Positions 17,625 to 26,631 of a DNA stretch of 64,000 nt are shown here, one piece after another. Each line of letters opens with the position of its first letter. The first letter of the stretch is position 1. The stretch lies in NCBI GenBank assembly GCA_947493035.1, contig CANLOW010000003.1, forward strand, positions 62,001-126,000, written 5' to 3'. Position numbers and translations under genes: made by a program. The notes beneath the pieces were generated by a model. That model saw only the letters and a list, made by a program, of their open reading frames with translations, did not search any database and was not told the origin of the DNA. The stretch comes from an uncultured Aquimarina sp. Its GTDB lineage: Bacteria; Bacteroidota; Bacteroidia; Flavobacteriales; Flavobacteriaceae.

Positions 17625-20003
17625 ATGAAAAACAAATCCCAACTGCTTATTTTCTTACTTTTTCTATACTCTCTGTTTGGCTTCAGTCAAGAGGTAACTT
17701 TAAGCGGTGTCATAGAAGATTCGAAAAGCCAAGAAAAATTAATTGGCGTTAATATTTTTATAAAAGAACTAAACAAAGGAACCACTACTAACAATTACGG
17801 ATATTACGCACTAACCGTTCCTTCTGGCGAATATGAAATTTCTTATTCCTATATAGGATATAATATATTGTCAAACAAAATAACCATCTCTAAAGACACG
17901 AATACAACTATAAAATTGTCACCTATTTCCGAATCATTGGAAGAAGTAATAATTTCAAAAAACAAGCAACAAATCACTATTGAAGGTACAGAGATGAGTA
18001 CCAACACACTAACTGGAGCTACTATTAGGGATATCCCTGCTGTTCTTGGAGAAGCAGACGTTATAAAAGCAATTACAATGCTTCCTGGTGTAAGTACTGC
18101 TAGTGAAACAGCATCTGGGTTTAATGTTCGAGGCGGTGGAAGTGATCAAAATTTAATATTGATGGATGAAGCTACACTGTTTTCTTCTTCTCACTTATTT
18201 GGTTTTTTCTCGATTTTTAATCCTGATATTGTAAAGGATATTAAACTCTATAAAGGAGGAATACCTTCTAGGTATGGAGGTCGCCTTTCTTCTGTACTAG
18301 ACATTAGACAACGAGAAGGAAATAAAAGTTCATTTCATGGAGAAGGCGGAATTGGTACAATTAGTAGTAGATTGTTACTAGAAGGACCCATAATAAAAAA
18401 CAAAACTTCTTTTATTGTTGCTGGAAGAACCTCTTATATTCATTTATTTCTACCTCTATTTGATATTAGTAATACTGCTAGTTATTATGATTTCAATTTG
18501 AAAGTAAATCATAATATCAACGAGAAAAACAACTTTTACCTTTCTTCTTATTCTGGTGCTGATAATTTTGAACTCGACCAAGTGTTATCTAATAAATACG
18601 GTAATCGTTTTACCAATTTTCGATGGAATCATATTTTCTCTAATAATTTATTTTCTAACACTTCTCTTATATACGCTGATTATTTTTATGAATTAGATCT
18701 CGATGTAGTTGGTTTTAATTGGAAATCAGATGTTACCTATTTAAATTTTAAATATGATTTTGAACATTTCCTTAAAGATAATATCACTTTAAAATACGGA
18801 GTAAATCTTATTAATTACAATTTTAACCCTGGGAGAATCAAGAGTCTTGAAGGAAATAATCAATTTGTAACTCGACAATTCATCAACCAAAAAGCATTAG
18901 AAGGAGGGGTCTACGCAGAAGCTGATATCGAAATTACACCTAAATTGAAAATAAATACTGGATTACGATTCAGTAATTTTTCCAGATTTGGTCAACCTAA
19001 TATTAGTATTTATGAAAATGATCAAGCTGTTGTGTTTGATGAAAATACTAGAGTTTACAGAGAAGCAGATCCTATTGGGCAAACTTCTATTTCAAGAAAA
19101 AAGGTTTGGAAAGACTTCTTTAATCTAGAACCACGTTTAGGGATAGCTTATGAAATAAACGATGATAACTCAATTAAAGGAAGTTATCAGCGAACTGTCC
19201 AATACATACATCTTATCTCTAATACCAATACTCCTTCTCCTTTAGATATATGGACCCCTAGTGGAGGGTTTATAAAACCTGAAAAAAGTGATTTATGGGC
19301 TGTTGGTTATTTCAAAGACATTTTTGATAATGAATTTACGTTATCTACTGAACTATATTACAAAGACATAAAAAACAAAATTAACTTCTTTGATGGTGCA
19401 GACATTATAGGAAATGAAAATATAGAGCGTACGTTGTTATTTGGTAATGGTCGTGCTTATGGATTAGAACTTTTACTACAAAAAAACAGAGGTAAGTTCC
19501 AGGGATGGTTAGCTTATACGCTTTCTCGTTCTGAAGAGCTGATTGAAGGAAGGACTACTACAGAAACAGGTATCAATAACAGTGAGTGGTTTCCTTCTAA
19601 TTTTGATAAGACACACGACATATCAGTTACAGGAAATTATAGGTTTAATAAAAAATGGAAACTAAATGCAGCATTTAACTTTCAAACAGGGACCCCTTCT
19701 ACTTACCCTGTAGGTGCATATGATATAAATAGCCTCGAGTTAAACGTTCCTGTTTTTGGTGAACGAAATTCTAATAGATTACCCAATTTTCATCGATTTG
19801 ATATAGCTATGAATTACACTCCTAAACCTAATACTAAAAAAAGATGGAAAGGCGAATGGGTATTTAGTATATACAATCTATATAACCGTAAAAATGCAAA
19901 TTCGATAGATTTCCCTAGGAATCTAGAAAAAAACCAAAATGAAGCTGTTCGATTATCGATTTTCGGAATTGTCCCTGCCGTTTCTTACAACTTTAAATTT
20001 TAA
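17625..20003 (+). CDS. TonB-dependent receptor with carboxypeptidase-like N-domain
   Basis: About 792 residues from the ATG at 17625, which starts a clean signal peptide (MKNKSQLLIFLLFLYSLFGF). A start at 17583 would add 14 residues. After it come a CarboxypepD_reg-like domain (VTLSGVIEDSKSQEKLIGVN), a plug domain (ADVIKAITMLPGVSTASE; GFNVRGGGSDQNLILMDEA), and a 22-strand-type barrel ending in Phe (VSYNFKF). Such receptors import large ligands with TonB energy. The DUF4249 lipoprotein gene follows after 5 bases and probably forms a lid or partner. The ligand cannot be inferred; iron complexes or peptides are possible. Confidence 0.93.
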   Translation: MKNKSQLLIFLLFLYSLFGFSQEVTLSGVIEDSKSQEKLIGVNIFIKELNKGTTTNNYGYYALTVPSGEYEISYSYIGYNILSNKITISKDTNTTIKLSPISESLEEVIISKNKQQITIEGTEMSTNTLTGATIRDIPAVLGEADVIKAITMLPGVSTASETASGFNVRGGGSDQNLILMDEATLFSSSHLFGFFSIFNPDIVKDIKLYKGGIPSRYGGRLSSVLDIRQREGNKSSFHGEGGIGTISSRLLLEGPIIKNKTSFIVAGRTSYIHLFLPLFDISNTASYYDFNLKVNHNINEKNNFYLSSYSGADNFELDQVLSNKYGNRFTNFRWNHIFSNNLFSNTSLIYADYFYELDLDVVGFNWKSDVTYLNFKYDFEHFLKDNITLKYGVNLINYNFNPGRIKSLEGNNQFVTRQFINQKALEGGVYAEADIEITPKLKINTGLRFSNFSRFGQPNISIYENDQAVVFDENTRVYREADPIGQTSISRKKVWKDFFNLEPRLGIAYEINDDNSIKGSYQRTVQYIHLISNTNTPSPLDIWTPSGGFIKPEKSDLWAVGYFKDIFDNEFTLSTELYYKDIKNKINFFDGADIIGNENIERTLLFGNGRAYGLELLLQKNRGKFQGWLAYTLSRSEELIEGRTTTETGINNSEWFPSNFDKTHDISVTGNYRFNKKWKLNAAFNFQTGTPSTYPVGAYDINSLELNVPVFGERNSNRLPNFHRFDIAMNYTPKPNTKKRWKGEWVFSIYNLYNRKNANSIDFPRNLEKNQNEAVRLSIFGIVPAVSYNFKF

Positions 20004-20008
20004 TTGCC

Positions 20009-20893
20009 ATGAAGAAAATATTTATATACCTAATCATATTATTTGCATTCACTGCTTGTGAAGATGTGATCGATTTAGATTTACCAACAGAAGCCCCCCG
20101 ATTGGTTATTGATGCTGCTATTGAACGTATTAATACGCTAGAAGAAGATGGTAGTTTATCTATTAAGGATAGTTTATTTGTTCAATTAAGTCTTACACGT
20201 TCATTTTTTTCTGAAACTCCTCAATTTGTCGAAGATGCTGAAGTAAACATTACGGCAATTAATTTAAATGATAATATTGATCTAGAACATATAGGAAATG
20301 GTATTTACACCTTTGACAATCGTCCTCTTGGTATTCAAATTGACCCAACTGAGTCGTATCAACTAAAGGTTAACTATAAAGGTGAAACTTATGAAGCTAC
20401 AGAAGAGTTTCAAACTGCTACACCATTAATTAATGTTCAACAAATACCATTACCTCAAGGTATCGGTAATGAAGGTTTTTTCACTAACATTAGTTTTTTA
20501 GATAAGCCCGGTAACTCTAATTTTTTAGTTTTTAATTTTGGAAAAGGTGATATTACTGTTATTGATGATGAACTTATAGAAGAAGGTACTATATTTTCTT
20601 TTCAAAACTTTTTTGATGAAGATGAAGTTAAATCTATAAACAGCATTGGTGAAGAAGAATTTTCATTAACCACTAAAATTATTGGCTCTGACAAACGTTT
20701 TGCTAATTATGCTGATGATTTATCTACCATTTCAGATAATGGTGGACCATTTGGCGTAACTCCTTTTAAAGTTAGAGGTAATATTGTGAACACTACCAAT
20801 ACAGACAATTTTGCTTTTGGTTATTTTCGCGCTAGTGAAATTTTTCAACAATCAATTTCATTAGAAAAAAGTAGTGAATTCAATAACCAATAA
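20009..20893 (+). CDS. DUF4249 family lipoprotein
   Basis: The protein has 294 residues with the lipoprotein signal MKKIFIYLIILFAFTAC (lipobox FTAC), then EDVIDLDLPTEAPRLVIDA, the standard DUF4249 start. The middle has beta-rich segments (LFVQLSLTRSFFSE; YQLKVNYKGETYEATEEF). DUF4249 proteins pair with TonB receptors as surface lipoproteins, by analogy with the SusD/SusC pair but unrelated in fold. It follows the receptor by 5 bases. Many homologues are longer at the C-terminus; this one ends soon after FGYFRASEIFQQS, within the usual range as far as I can judge. Confidence 0.9.
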   Translation: MKKIFIYLIILFAFTACEDVIDLDLPTEAPRLVIDAAIERINTLEEDGSLSIKDSLFVQLSLTRSFFSETPQFVEDAEVNITAINLNDNIDLEHIGNGIYTFDNRPLGIQIDPTESYQLKVNYKGETYEATEEFQTATPLINVQQIPLPQGIGNEGFFTNISFLDKPGNSNFLVFNFGKGDITVIDDELIEEGTIFSFQNFFDEDEVKSINSIGEEEFSLTTKIIGSDKRFANYADDLSTISDNGGPFGVTPFKVRGNIVNTTNTDNFAFGYFRASEIFQQSISLEKSSEFNNQ

Positions 20894-20901
20894 AAAAATT
20901 A

Positions 20902-21135
20902 ATGGATAACTATAAAAGAACCAACAAAACTGTATTAGCAAGAGGTGTTAAGCATTTAGCTGCAGCCGTAGCAACGGCTACACTTGGGCCTGTTGTTGTA
21001 TATAATGCTTTTATGAATAAAGATCATGATTGGTTCCTTTTCGTACTTATCATAGGGGTAATTATTATGCTATGCTCTATTTTTCTGATTTTTAGAGGAA
21101 TAAAATTAATGTTAGATAGTTTTTTTAAAAATTAA
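20902..21135 (+). CDS. DUF6095 family small membrane protein
   Basis: This 77-residue protein has two hydrophobic segments (about residues 20-38 and 43-70: LAAAVATATLGPVVVYNAF; FVLIIGVIIMLCSIFLIF). The N-terminal KRTNKTVLARGVKHL is basic and should stay in the cytoplasm. It matches the small DUF6095 proteins common in Flavobacteriia, whose function is unknown. It starts 8 bases after the DUF4249 gene. Confidence 0.75.
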   Translation: MDNYKRTNKTVLARGVKHLAAAVATATLGPVVVYNAFMNKDHDWFLFVLIIGVIIMLCSIFLIFRGIKLMLDSFFKN

Positions 21136-21181
21136 TATTCCGCTTGATTTATACTTTTAAGCCATATAGTTTCAATGTAAT

Positions 21182-22303
21182 ATGAAATATCAATCTCTAG
21201 AAGAAGAAAACAAAGCATTGCGAGAGCAATTAGCTAGCTACGAAAACAAAAAAAAGGAACGTTGGAATAAAGGTGTAAAAGCTTCCAAATTTGTTTCTAC
21301 TAAATTACTGGGAGCTAGATTAAAAGATGCTATAACTAATTTCTTTACGGAATTAGAAGAGAAAAAAAATGTCTCTAAAGACACCTTATCTGAATTATTA
21401 ACAGCTATTTTCTTACGTATTACAAGAATTGGCTTTTTCTTATTGATAACCTCTCTATTACCAACCTTACTTATTTTATTACAAGTATATTATTTAAGAA
21501 ATCAAAATCAATTAATTCGAACACAGAATAATCGTTTGGATCAACAGACTTATCTTCAAGAGGCTTCCAGAAGGAGTTATATGATTGGAGTTCTTGATGG
21601 AATGATTAAAGATGTAACTTCTAGAGGTGAAAATGTATCTAAGTCTAATATTACACGGCTAATAGCTTTAAGTAAAAATTTAAAACCCTATAAATACCTA
21701 GAAAACGATCACTTAATACCTAGACAATTAAGCCCCGAACGTGGCTATCTCCTTTTATCACTTTTAGAAAGTGATTTAAATTTAAATAAGATAGTAGATC
21801 ATAATACTAAAGAAACTATAGCATCGGCATTAGAGTTTTCATTTGCCGAATTAAGAAATACAGATCTTACACAATTAGATTTATCTTATATCGACTTAAA
21901 TAATGCTGTACTTGACAACTCAAATTTCACAAAATCATCTTTTACAAAAAGTAATTTTGATAATGCAAGTTTATCGAATGTAAACTTCGGGAATTCAGAC
22001 ATTTTAACTGTAAACTTTCAAAATAGCGACCTTACCGCAATCAACTTTTCCAACTCATATATTTCTAAAAGTAATTTTGATGATACAAACCTAACCAACG
22101 CTAGTTTTTACCATGCTGATATACAAAAGTGTACTTTTAAAAACGCAACGATCTTAGGGGCTAAATTTGATAAAGCGGAAGTTGCTTCTGATTTTTTTAG
22201 TAAAATGGAAAGTGATCTTAATAATGAAAACTATGAATATTTAGAAGACAATTTTTCTATAGAACCAAAAGGTAAAAAAGCAATATTGATTCGAAAAAAA
22301 TAG
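21182..22303 (+). CDS. Membrane-anchored pentapeptide-repeat protein
   Basis: This 373-residue protein opens with a charged coiled-coil stretch (YQSLEEENKALREQLASYEN). One hydrophobic segment at about residues 85-107 (FFLLITSLLPTLLILLQVYY) anchors it. Residues 225-335 form a pentapeptide-repeat helix with the A(D/N)LxX pattern in its N-rich form (NTDLTQLDLSYIDLNNAVLD; NFDNASLSNVNFGNSD). Pentapeptide coils are protein-binding scaffolds, some acting as DNA mimics; no such role is shown here. The C-terminus (IEPKGKKAILIRKK) is basic. It is probably a structural or adaptor protein on the inner membrane. Confidence 0.8.
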   Translation: MKYQSLEEENKALREQLASYENKKKERWNKGVKASKFVSTKLLGARLKDAITNFFTELEEKKNVSKDTLSELLTAIFLRITRIGFFLLITSLLPTLLILLQVYYLRNQNQLIRTQNNRLDQQTYLQEASRRSYMIGVLDGMIKDVTSRGENVSKSNITRLIALSKNLKPYKYLENDHLIPRQLSPERGYLLLSLLESDLNLNKIVDHNTKETIASALEFSFAELRNTDLTQLDLSYIDLNNAVLDNSNFTKSSFTKSNFDNASLSNVNFGNSDILTVNFQNSDLTAINFSNSYISKSNFDDTNLTNASFYHADIQKCTFKNATILGAKFDKAEVASDFFSKMESDLNNENYEYLEDNFSIEPKGKKAILIRKK

Positions 22304-22654
22304 TATTTCTAATCTAGTTTTTTTTAGAAAAATTATTTTAATAATATTAAATAATCGAAATCGATCGTTATTTTATCTAATGAAATCTATTTAGTGAGCA
22401 TTAATACCAACGTGGGTTTGATTACTGAAAAAAATCTGTCGCTAGCTAATACGATTTACTAACAAAAATTTCGCATATCTGCCGTTTCTTTTTCACTATT
22501 CTTGCGTTAAAAAAAAGCAATCGTAACTTAGGCTATACTTGATTTTTTTGCCTTAGACTAGTAAAAAATAATTCAGCATATTAATACGAAATTCTTATCA
22601 GTAAATCGTATAAATTCTTTATTTGTAGCTTTAAAATATATTTAATCAGAAAAA
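22304..22654. other. Intergenic stretch with a long inverted repeat
   Basis: No coding frame is credible here. The main content is a 163-base imperfect palindrome (22449-22611) and, overlapping its left side, the first copy of a dispersed repeat (about 22410-22465). The sequence TTTATTTG at 22619-22626 comes within one base of the Bacteroidota -7 consensus and could serve the gene at 22655. Confidence 0.6.
22449..22611. repeat. Long imperfect inverted repeat, MITE-like
   Basis: The outer arms are 25 bases each, 22449-22473 (ATACGATTTACT then AACAAAAATTTCG) and 22587-22611 (CGAAATTCTTATC then AGTAAATCGTAT). They match at 20 of 25 positions when one is reversed. Weaker pairing continues inward: CATATCTGCCGTTTCTTTTT against the complement of ATAATTCAGCATATT. 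No coding potential lies inside. Confidence 0.6.
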
Positions 22655-23425
22655 ATGAAATTTTATCTTGCTATAATAGCGATCCTTTTGGCGTTTAAAA
22701 GCTACGCTACCCCTAGAACAATTCATGTATTTGTAGCATTATGTGATAATGAATTTCAAGGGATTGTTCCTGTTCCTGGTAAATTAGGTAACGGAAAAGA
22801 TACTCGATCAAATTTATATTGGGGGGCGGCATATGGGGTTAAATCATTTCTTAAATACAAAACAACAGATTGGAAGTTGGTACGAAAAATTGAAACAACT
22901 GATCATAATATTCTTGAAAGAATACTCTTTAAACATGTTTCCAAAGATCTTTATTTACTTGCTGATGCATACGATGGAGAAAAAATCAAAAACTGTACAG
23001 TTGATTTTTTGAAAGCCTCAAACACACAAAATAAGATAGAGATTAAAGAAGAAGGTTTCATTTTAAACTTTGGTGGCTCCTCTAATTTAATTGCTTATAT
23101 AGGACACGATGGGCTGATGGACTTTGATGTAAATATAGATTATATAGAAGCCAACAATAATTCGATTGATGTAATAATACTAGCTTGTTATAGTCGTGAA
23201 TATTTTACTCCTCAAATAAAAAAGACGAAAGCCAATCCTATATTATGGACAACACATCTAATGGCTCCTGAGGCTTACACATTAAAAAAAGTAATTGATG
23301 GTTGGATAAATAATGAATCTGGAAAACAAATTGAAGAAAGGGCTGCTCAAGTGTATCATAAATATCAAAAATGTGGTATAAATGGTGCTCGAAATTTATT
23401 TACAACTGGATATAAAACAAATTAA
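22655..23425 (+). CDS. Secreted protein with caspase-like His/Cys pair (clan CD-like)
   Basis: The 256-residue protein has the signal peptide MKFYLAIIAILLAFKSYA. I do not recognise a named family. The segment IHVFVALCDNEFQGIVPVP, then NLYWGAAYGVKSFLK, looks conserved. Two motifs stand out: LIAYIGHDGLMDF (His151 followed by D-G) and IDVIILACYSREYF (Cys178 after a hydrophobic strand). A strand ending in His-Gly and a later strand ending in Ala-Cys is the catalytic layout of clan CD peptidases (caspase, gingipain, CHAT). It stands alone, with a terminator behind and repeats on both sides. The peptidase call is inference. Confidence 0.6.
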   Translation: MKFYLAIIAILLAFKSYATPRTIHVFVALCDNEFQGIVPVPGKLGNGKDTRSNLYWGAAYGVKSFLKYKTTDWKLVRKIETTDHNILERILFKHVSKDLYLLADAYDGEKIKNCTVDFLKASNTQNKIEIKEEGFILNFGGSSNLIAYIGHDGLMDFDVNIDYIEANNNSIDVIILACYSREYFTPQIKKTKANPILWTTHLMAPEAYTLKKVIDGWINNESGKQIEERAAQVYHKYQKCGINGARNLFTTGYKTN

Positions 23426-23456
23426 ACACCTTCATCGATAGACAAAGGTGTTTTAT
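23424..23456 (+). terminator. Rho-independent terminator after the secreted caspase-like gene
   Basis: AACACCTT (23425-23432) pairs with AAGGTGTT (23445-23452), followed by TTTTATT. The hairpin begins at the stop codon of the gene. Confidence 0.8.
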
Positions 23457-23477
23457 TCGCACATTGTGAGTCAAATT

Positions 23478-23539
23478 CCCCGAGGTTTACATCACACTTT
23501 AACAAAACTAATTTTCAGTTATACGATTTGCTAATAAGG
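23478..23539. repeat. Dispersed intergenic repeat, copy 2
   Basis: The copy reads CCGAGGTTTACATCACAC, then TTTAACAAAACTAATTTTC, then AGTTATACGATTTGCTAAT. It is similar to 24240-24300 (CCGAGGCCAACCTCG, TTTAACAAAAGTAATTTTTAG) and, less so, to 22410-22465, which shares ATACGATTTxCTAA. It lies between the secreted protein gene and eda. Confidence 0.5.
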
Positions 23540-23570
23540 TAATTGATTTTCAATTTTGATAAAATCATCA

Positions 23571-24206
23571 TTAATATTCCTTAACTATATCAATCATAGC
23601 TTTGGCTGTATTATAAATATCTTCTAAGCTATTGTTTGCATCTAGCTTTACTAAACTACCTCCTACACCTACACCATCAATACCAGCTTCAAACCAATCT
23701 TTAATATTAGAAAGGTTAACGCCACCAACAGCCATTAATGGAATATTATCTAAAGGTCCTTTAATCCCTTTAAAATATTTGATACTATGACTACCTGTGT
23801 CCGCTGGAAACAGTTTAACAATATCGGCACCCGCTTCATAAGCTGTATAAACCTCTGTAGGGGTGTATGCACCCATTAGTACTGGAACATCATTCTGGTG
23901 TGCATATTTAATTACAGAAATATTAGTATTTGGCGTCACTAAAAACTGAGCACCTGCATCAATAGCCTTTTTTGCAATTTCTGGATTTGTGACGGTACCT
24001 GCGCCTACCAATATTTCAGGGAAACTATTTCTAGCTTTAGTAATCTCTTCAGTAAAGCCAACCGTATTGGAGGTAATTTCTAAAGCTTTAATTCCTACTT
24101 TTACCAATGTATCAATTACAGGTTGAACTGTAGATTGTTCTTTAGCACGTATGATTACGACTATTTTTTCTTGCTTTATAAAAGCTGCTTTATTTTGTCT
24201 ATTCAT
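23571..24206 (-). CDS. eda: KDPG/KHG-type aldolase
   Basis: About 211 residues from the ATG at 24206; a GTG at 24227 would add 7. The family marks are VVIIRAKEQS near the start, FPEILVGAGTVTNPEIAKKA, QFLVTPNTNISVIK, and the Schiff-base Lys in GADIVKLFPADTG. It splits 2-keto-3-deoxy-6-phospho sugar acids to pyruvate and glyceraldehyde 3-phosphate; the phosphogalactonate form is equally possible. It closes the sugar-acid pathway whose kinase, dehydratase and carrier genes lie upstream on the same strand. A 245-base gap with a repeat separates it from the kinase, so it may have its own promoter. Confidence 0.92.
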   Translation of the reverse strand: MNRQNKAAFIKQEKIVVIIRAKEQSTVQPVIDTLVKVGIKALEITSNTVGFTEEITKARNSFPEILVGAGTVTNPEIAKKAIDAGAQFLVTPNTNISVIKYAHQNDVPVLMGAYTPTEVYTAYEAGADIVKLFPADTGSHSIKYFKGIKGPLDNIPLMAVGGVNLSNIKDWFEAGIDGVGVGGSLVKLDANNSLEDIYNTAKAMIDIVKEY

Positions 24207-24239
24207 TTTTGATAGCTTTAATCCCACATTTGGATTGAA

Positions 24240-24300
24240 TTCCCGAGGCCAACCTCGTATTTTAACAAAAGTAATTTTTAGCTACATACTTCTTATACTT
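24240..24300. repeat. Dispersed intergenic repeat, copy 3
   Basis: It begins with the hairpin CGAGGCCAACCTCG, followed by TATTTTAACAAAAGTAATTT and TTAGCTACATACTTC. Similarity to 23478-23539 runs over about 50 bases. It fills the gap between the aldolase and kinase genes. Confidence 0.5.
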
Positions 24301-24451
24301 GTATGAAAGCAGTAGATTGATCATTAGAATATTACTCGTAGTTAACAGGAAGAAACCTAACTTACTACTGAATCTTATTTTCAACATAAATCAATAATGA
24401 CTTTTACTAAATATTATCTAAAAATATCATGAAAGCTTAACGCATTCCAAA

Positions 24452-25459
24452 TTACCTTTTTACATGACCTGAGGTCTCTCCGTTTACAACAGATAAAATT
24501 TCCTCCTCAGTACTGGTGTGCTGATCTCCATAGATCGTGTGTTTTAAGGCAAATGCTGCAGTTCCAAAATTAACTACATCTTGAGCTGATTTACCTTGAC
24601 CTAAACTGTGTAAACAGCTTGCTGCAAAGGCATCACCAGTACCAAAACGATCAAGAATTTCTACTGTGTAAGCATTAGATATAAATGTGTCATTTTTATC
24701 AACATAAATACCTTCTACTTTATTTACTGACGCTGAATGATGATGTCTTACTGTAAATATATATTCTTCAATTCCGAACTTTTCTTTTGCTTGAGCTATA
24801 ACATCAATCGAAGCCTCTACTTTATCTTCTTTATCCGAAGTTATTTCATAAACATCACTTAATACGCCAGCATTTCCGAAAAGGATATCTGTATTAGGGA
24901 GAATTTGATCAAAAATATATTGTGCATCTTTATGATTATCCCAAAGTGTCCTACGATAATTCATATCAAATGCCACTTTTACACCATGCTTTTTAGCTGA
25001 TTCTACACACTTAATTAATTCTTTAGCACATTGTGGTGAAAGCGCGGCAGTAATACCTGAAACAAATAAATATTCTTTCCCTTTAAAGATATTCTTCCAT
25101 ATAAATTCATTCTCACTAATTTCACTAAATGCTCCATATTTACGATCGTAAACCACGCTTGAAGGACGTATCGACGCACCTATTTCTATAAAATAAGTAC
25201 CTATGCGGTCTCCTCCTCTTACAATATCTTCAGTGCTTATTCCATATTTTCGAAGAGACCGTATTGCATTATCTCCGATAGCATTTTTAGGTAATTTAGT
25301 GACAAATGAAACGTTATTCCCTAAAACTCCTAAGGAACTAGCTACATTAGATTCTGAACCAGCGAAATTTACATCAAACTGACTGGTCGTTTGTAATTTT
25401 TCTCTGTGTAATGCAGGTGTCAATCGCAACATGATTTCACCGAAAGTAACAAAACTCAT
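24452..25459 (-). CDS. kdgK: PfkB-family sugar kinase, 2-keto-3-deoxy sugar-acid kinase type
   Basis: The 335-residue protein starts with the PfkB pattern FVTFGEIMLRLTP and NFAGSESNVASSLGVLG. The C-terminal signature DRFGTGDAFAASCLHSLG holds the catalytic Asp and anion-hole Gly residues. VYDRKYGAFSEI and KVAFDMNYRRTLWD resemble KDG kinases. Placed between the dehydratase and aldolase genes it should phosphorylate 2-keto-3-deoxygluconate or its galactonate epimer. It starts 10 bases after the dehydratase gene. Which epimer is used cannot be read from sequence. Confidence 0.9.
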   Translation of the reverse strand: MSFVTFGEIMLRLTPALHREKLQTTSQFDVNFAGSESNVASSLGVLGNNVSFVTKLPKNAIGDNAIRSLRKYGISTEDIVRGGDRIGTYFIEIGASIRPSSVVYDRKYGAFSEISENEFIWKNIFKGKEYLFVSGITAALSPQCAKELIKCVESAKKHGVKVAFDMNYRRTLWDNHKDAQYIFDQILPNTDILFGNAGVLSDVYEITSDKEDKVEASIDVIAQAKEKFGIEEYIFTVRHHHSASVNKVEGIYVDKNDTFISNAYTVEILDRFGTGDAFAASCLHSLGQGKSAQDVVNFGTAAFALKHTIYGDQHTSTEEEILSVVNGETSGHVKR

Positions 25460-25469
25460 ATGTTATTAT

Positions 25470-26624
25470 TTACCAGTTTGTAAATGATCCGTCTTTTTTA
25501 AATAAATGAGGAACTTCTTTTATTTCAAAAGAATGTTCTAGAGCTAATTGTTCATTAAACTCTACCCCTAAACCTGGTGCTGTAGGTGTATTATAGTAAT
25601 TCCCTTGAAGTTCTGGTTGAACCGGATACCACGTCTTACTATTGGTGCCACACCATTCTACAGGTGTATTAATTTCTTCCATAAATGCGACATTAGGCGA
25701 AGCAACTAATAAATGGATCGTTGCAGCTGTACATACGGGCCCTAATGGATTATGTGGCATCAAATCAATATAATTGGCCTCAGCTATAGCTGCTACTTTT
25801 TTAGCTTCGGTTAACCCTCCAACATTACACACATCAACACGTGCATATTGAGAAATAGAATCTTTCAAATAAGGCCAAAATTGCCATTTACTTGCAAATT
25901 CTTCTCCTAAAGCAAATGGAACATCAACCATTTTACGTAGTTCTTGATATACTTGAGGGTTTTCATCACGAATAGGCTCTTCTAGAAAATCTAAAGTTCC
26001 TGATGGCATACGATTAATAAAAGAAACTACTTCTGGAACCGTTAAACGGCTATGATAGTCCATTCCTATTGTCATTTCATTACCCATTTCTTTTCTTAAA
26101 ACAGGTAACCATTCTGTTAGATTAGCCATTGATTTCCTAGCTACGTAAGGCTCTGGACCTTCACTAGCTTCATATAATCGGATGCAATTAAAACCTTCTT
26201 TTTTTAGTGTATGTGCTTTAGTAATCAACTCTTCTTTCGATTCGAATTTTAGTGAAGCAAAGCATTCTACACGATCACGTTGCTTTCCTCCTAGTAATTC
26301 GTATACAGGTACATTTAGTATTTTACCTTTGATATCATAAAGCGCAATATCGATAGCAGAAATTGCAGCCGTAAGTACTCTACCACCTTCAAAATATTGA
26401 CTGCGATACATTTCTTGCCATAATGCTTCGATTTGCATTACATTCTTTCCTACCAAAAAATTCTCATAATGTTTTACTGCTCCTATCACAGCAAGTTCTC
26501 TTCCACTTAATCCTGAACATCCCCATCCATACAAACCGTTTTCACTAGTCTCTACTTTAACAACAAGTTGATTTCCATTTTCAACACGTACGGGGTACGT
26601 TTTAATTCCTGTTATCTTAATCAT
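25470..26624 (-). CDS. dgoD: Galactonate-dehydratase-like enolase superfamily enzyme
   Basis: About 384 residues from the ATG at 26624 (a TTG two codons earlier is possible). The GalD-type site is present: GMDYHSRL (metal Asp and catalytic His), FLEEP (metal Glu), LGEEF (metal Glu), and the second catalytic His in MPHNPLGPVCTAA. The family removes water from a sugar acid to give a 2-keto-3-deoxy acid. D-galactonate is the simplest guess. 3,6-anhydrogalactonate cycloisomerases of agar and carrageenan degraders are close relatives and fit a marine Flavobacteriaceae too. It lies 7 bases after the MFS gene and 10 before the kinase gene. Confidence 0.85.
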   Translation of the reverse strand: MIKITGIKTYPVRVENGNQLVVKVETSENGLYGWGCSGLSGRELAVIGAVKHYENFLVGKNVMQIEALWQEMYRSQYFEGGRVLTAAISAIDIALYDIKGKILNVPVYELLGGKQRDRVECFASLKFESKEELITKAHTLKKEGFNCIRLYEASEGPEPYVARKSMANLTEWLPVLRKEMGNEMTIGMDYHSRLTVPEVVSFINRMPSGTLDFLEEPIRDENPQVYQELRKMVDVPFALGEEFASKWQFWPYLKDSISQYARVDVCNVGGLTEAKKVAAIAEANYIDLMPHNPLGPVCTAATIHLLVASPNVAFMEEINTPVEWCGTNSKTWYPVQPELQGNYYNTPTAPGLGVEFNEQLALEHSFEIKEVPHLFKKDGSFTNW

Positions 26625-26631
26625 TGACAAC

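Noticed and set aside
21182..22303. Pentapeptide-repeat protein as a quinolone-resistance (Qnr) factor
   Set aside because: It is membrane-anchored, N-rich in its repeats and lacks the Qnr loops; gyrA lies 13 kb away, which is no evidence of a link.
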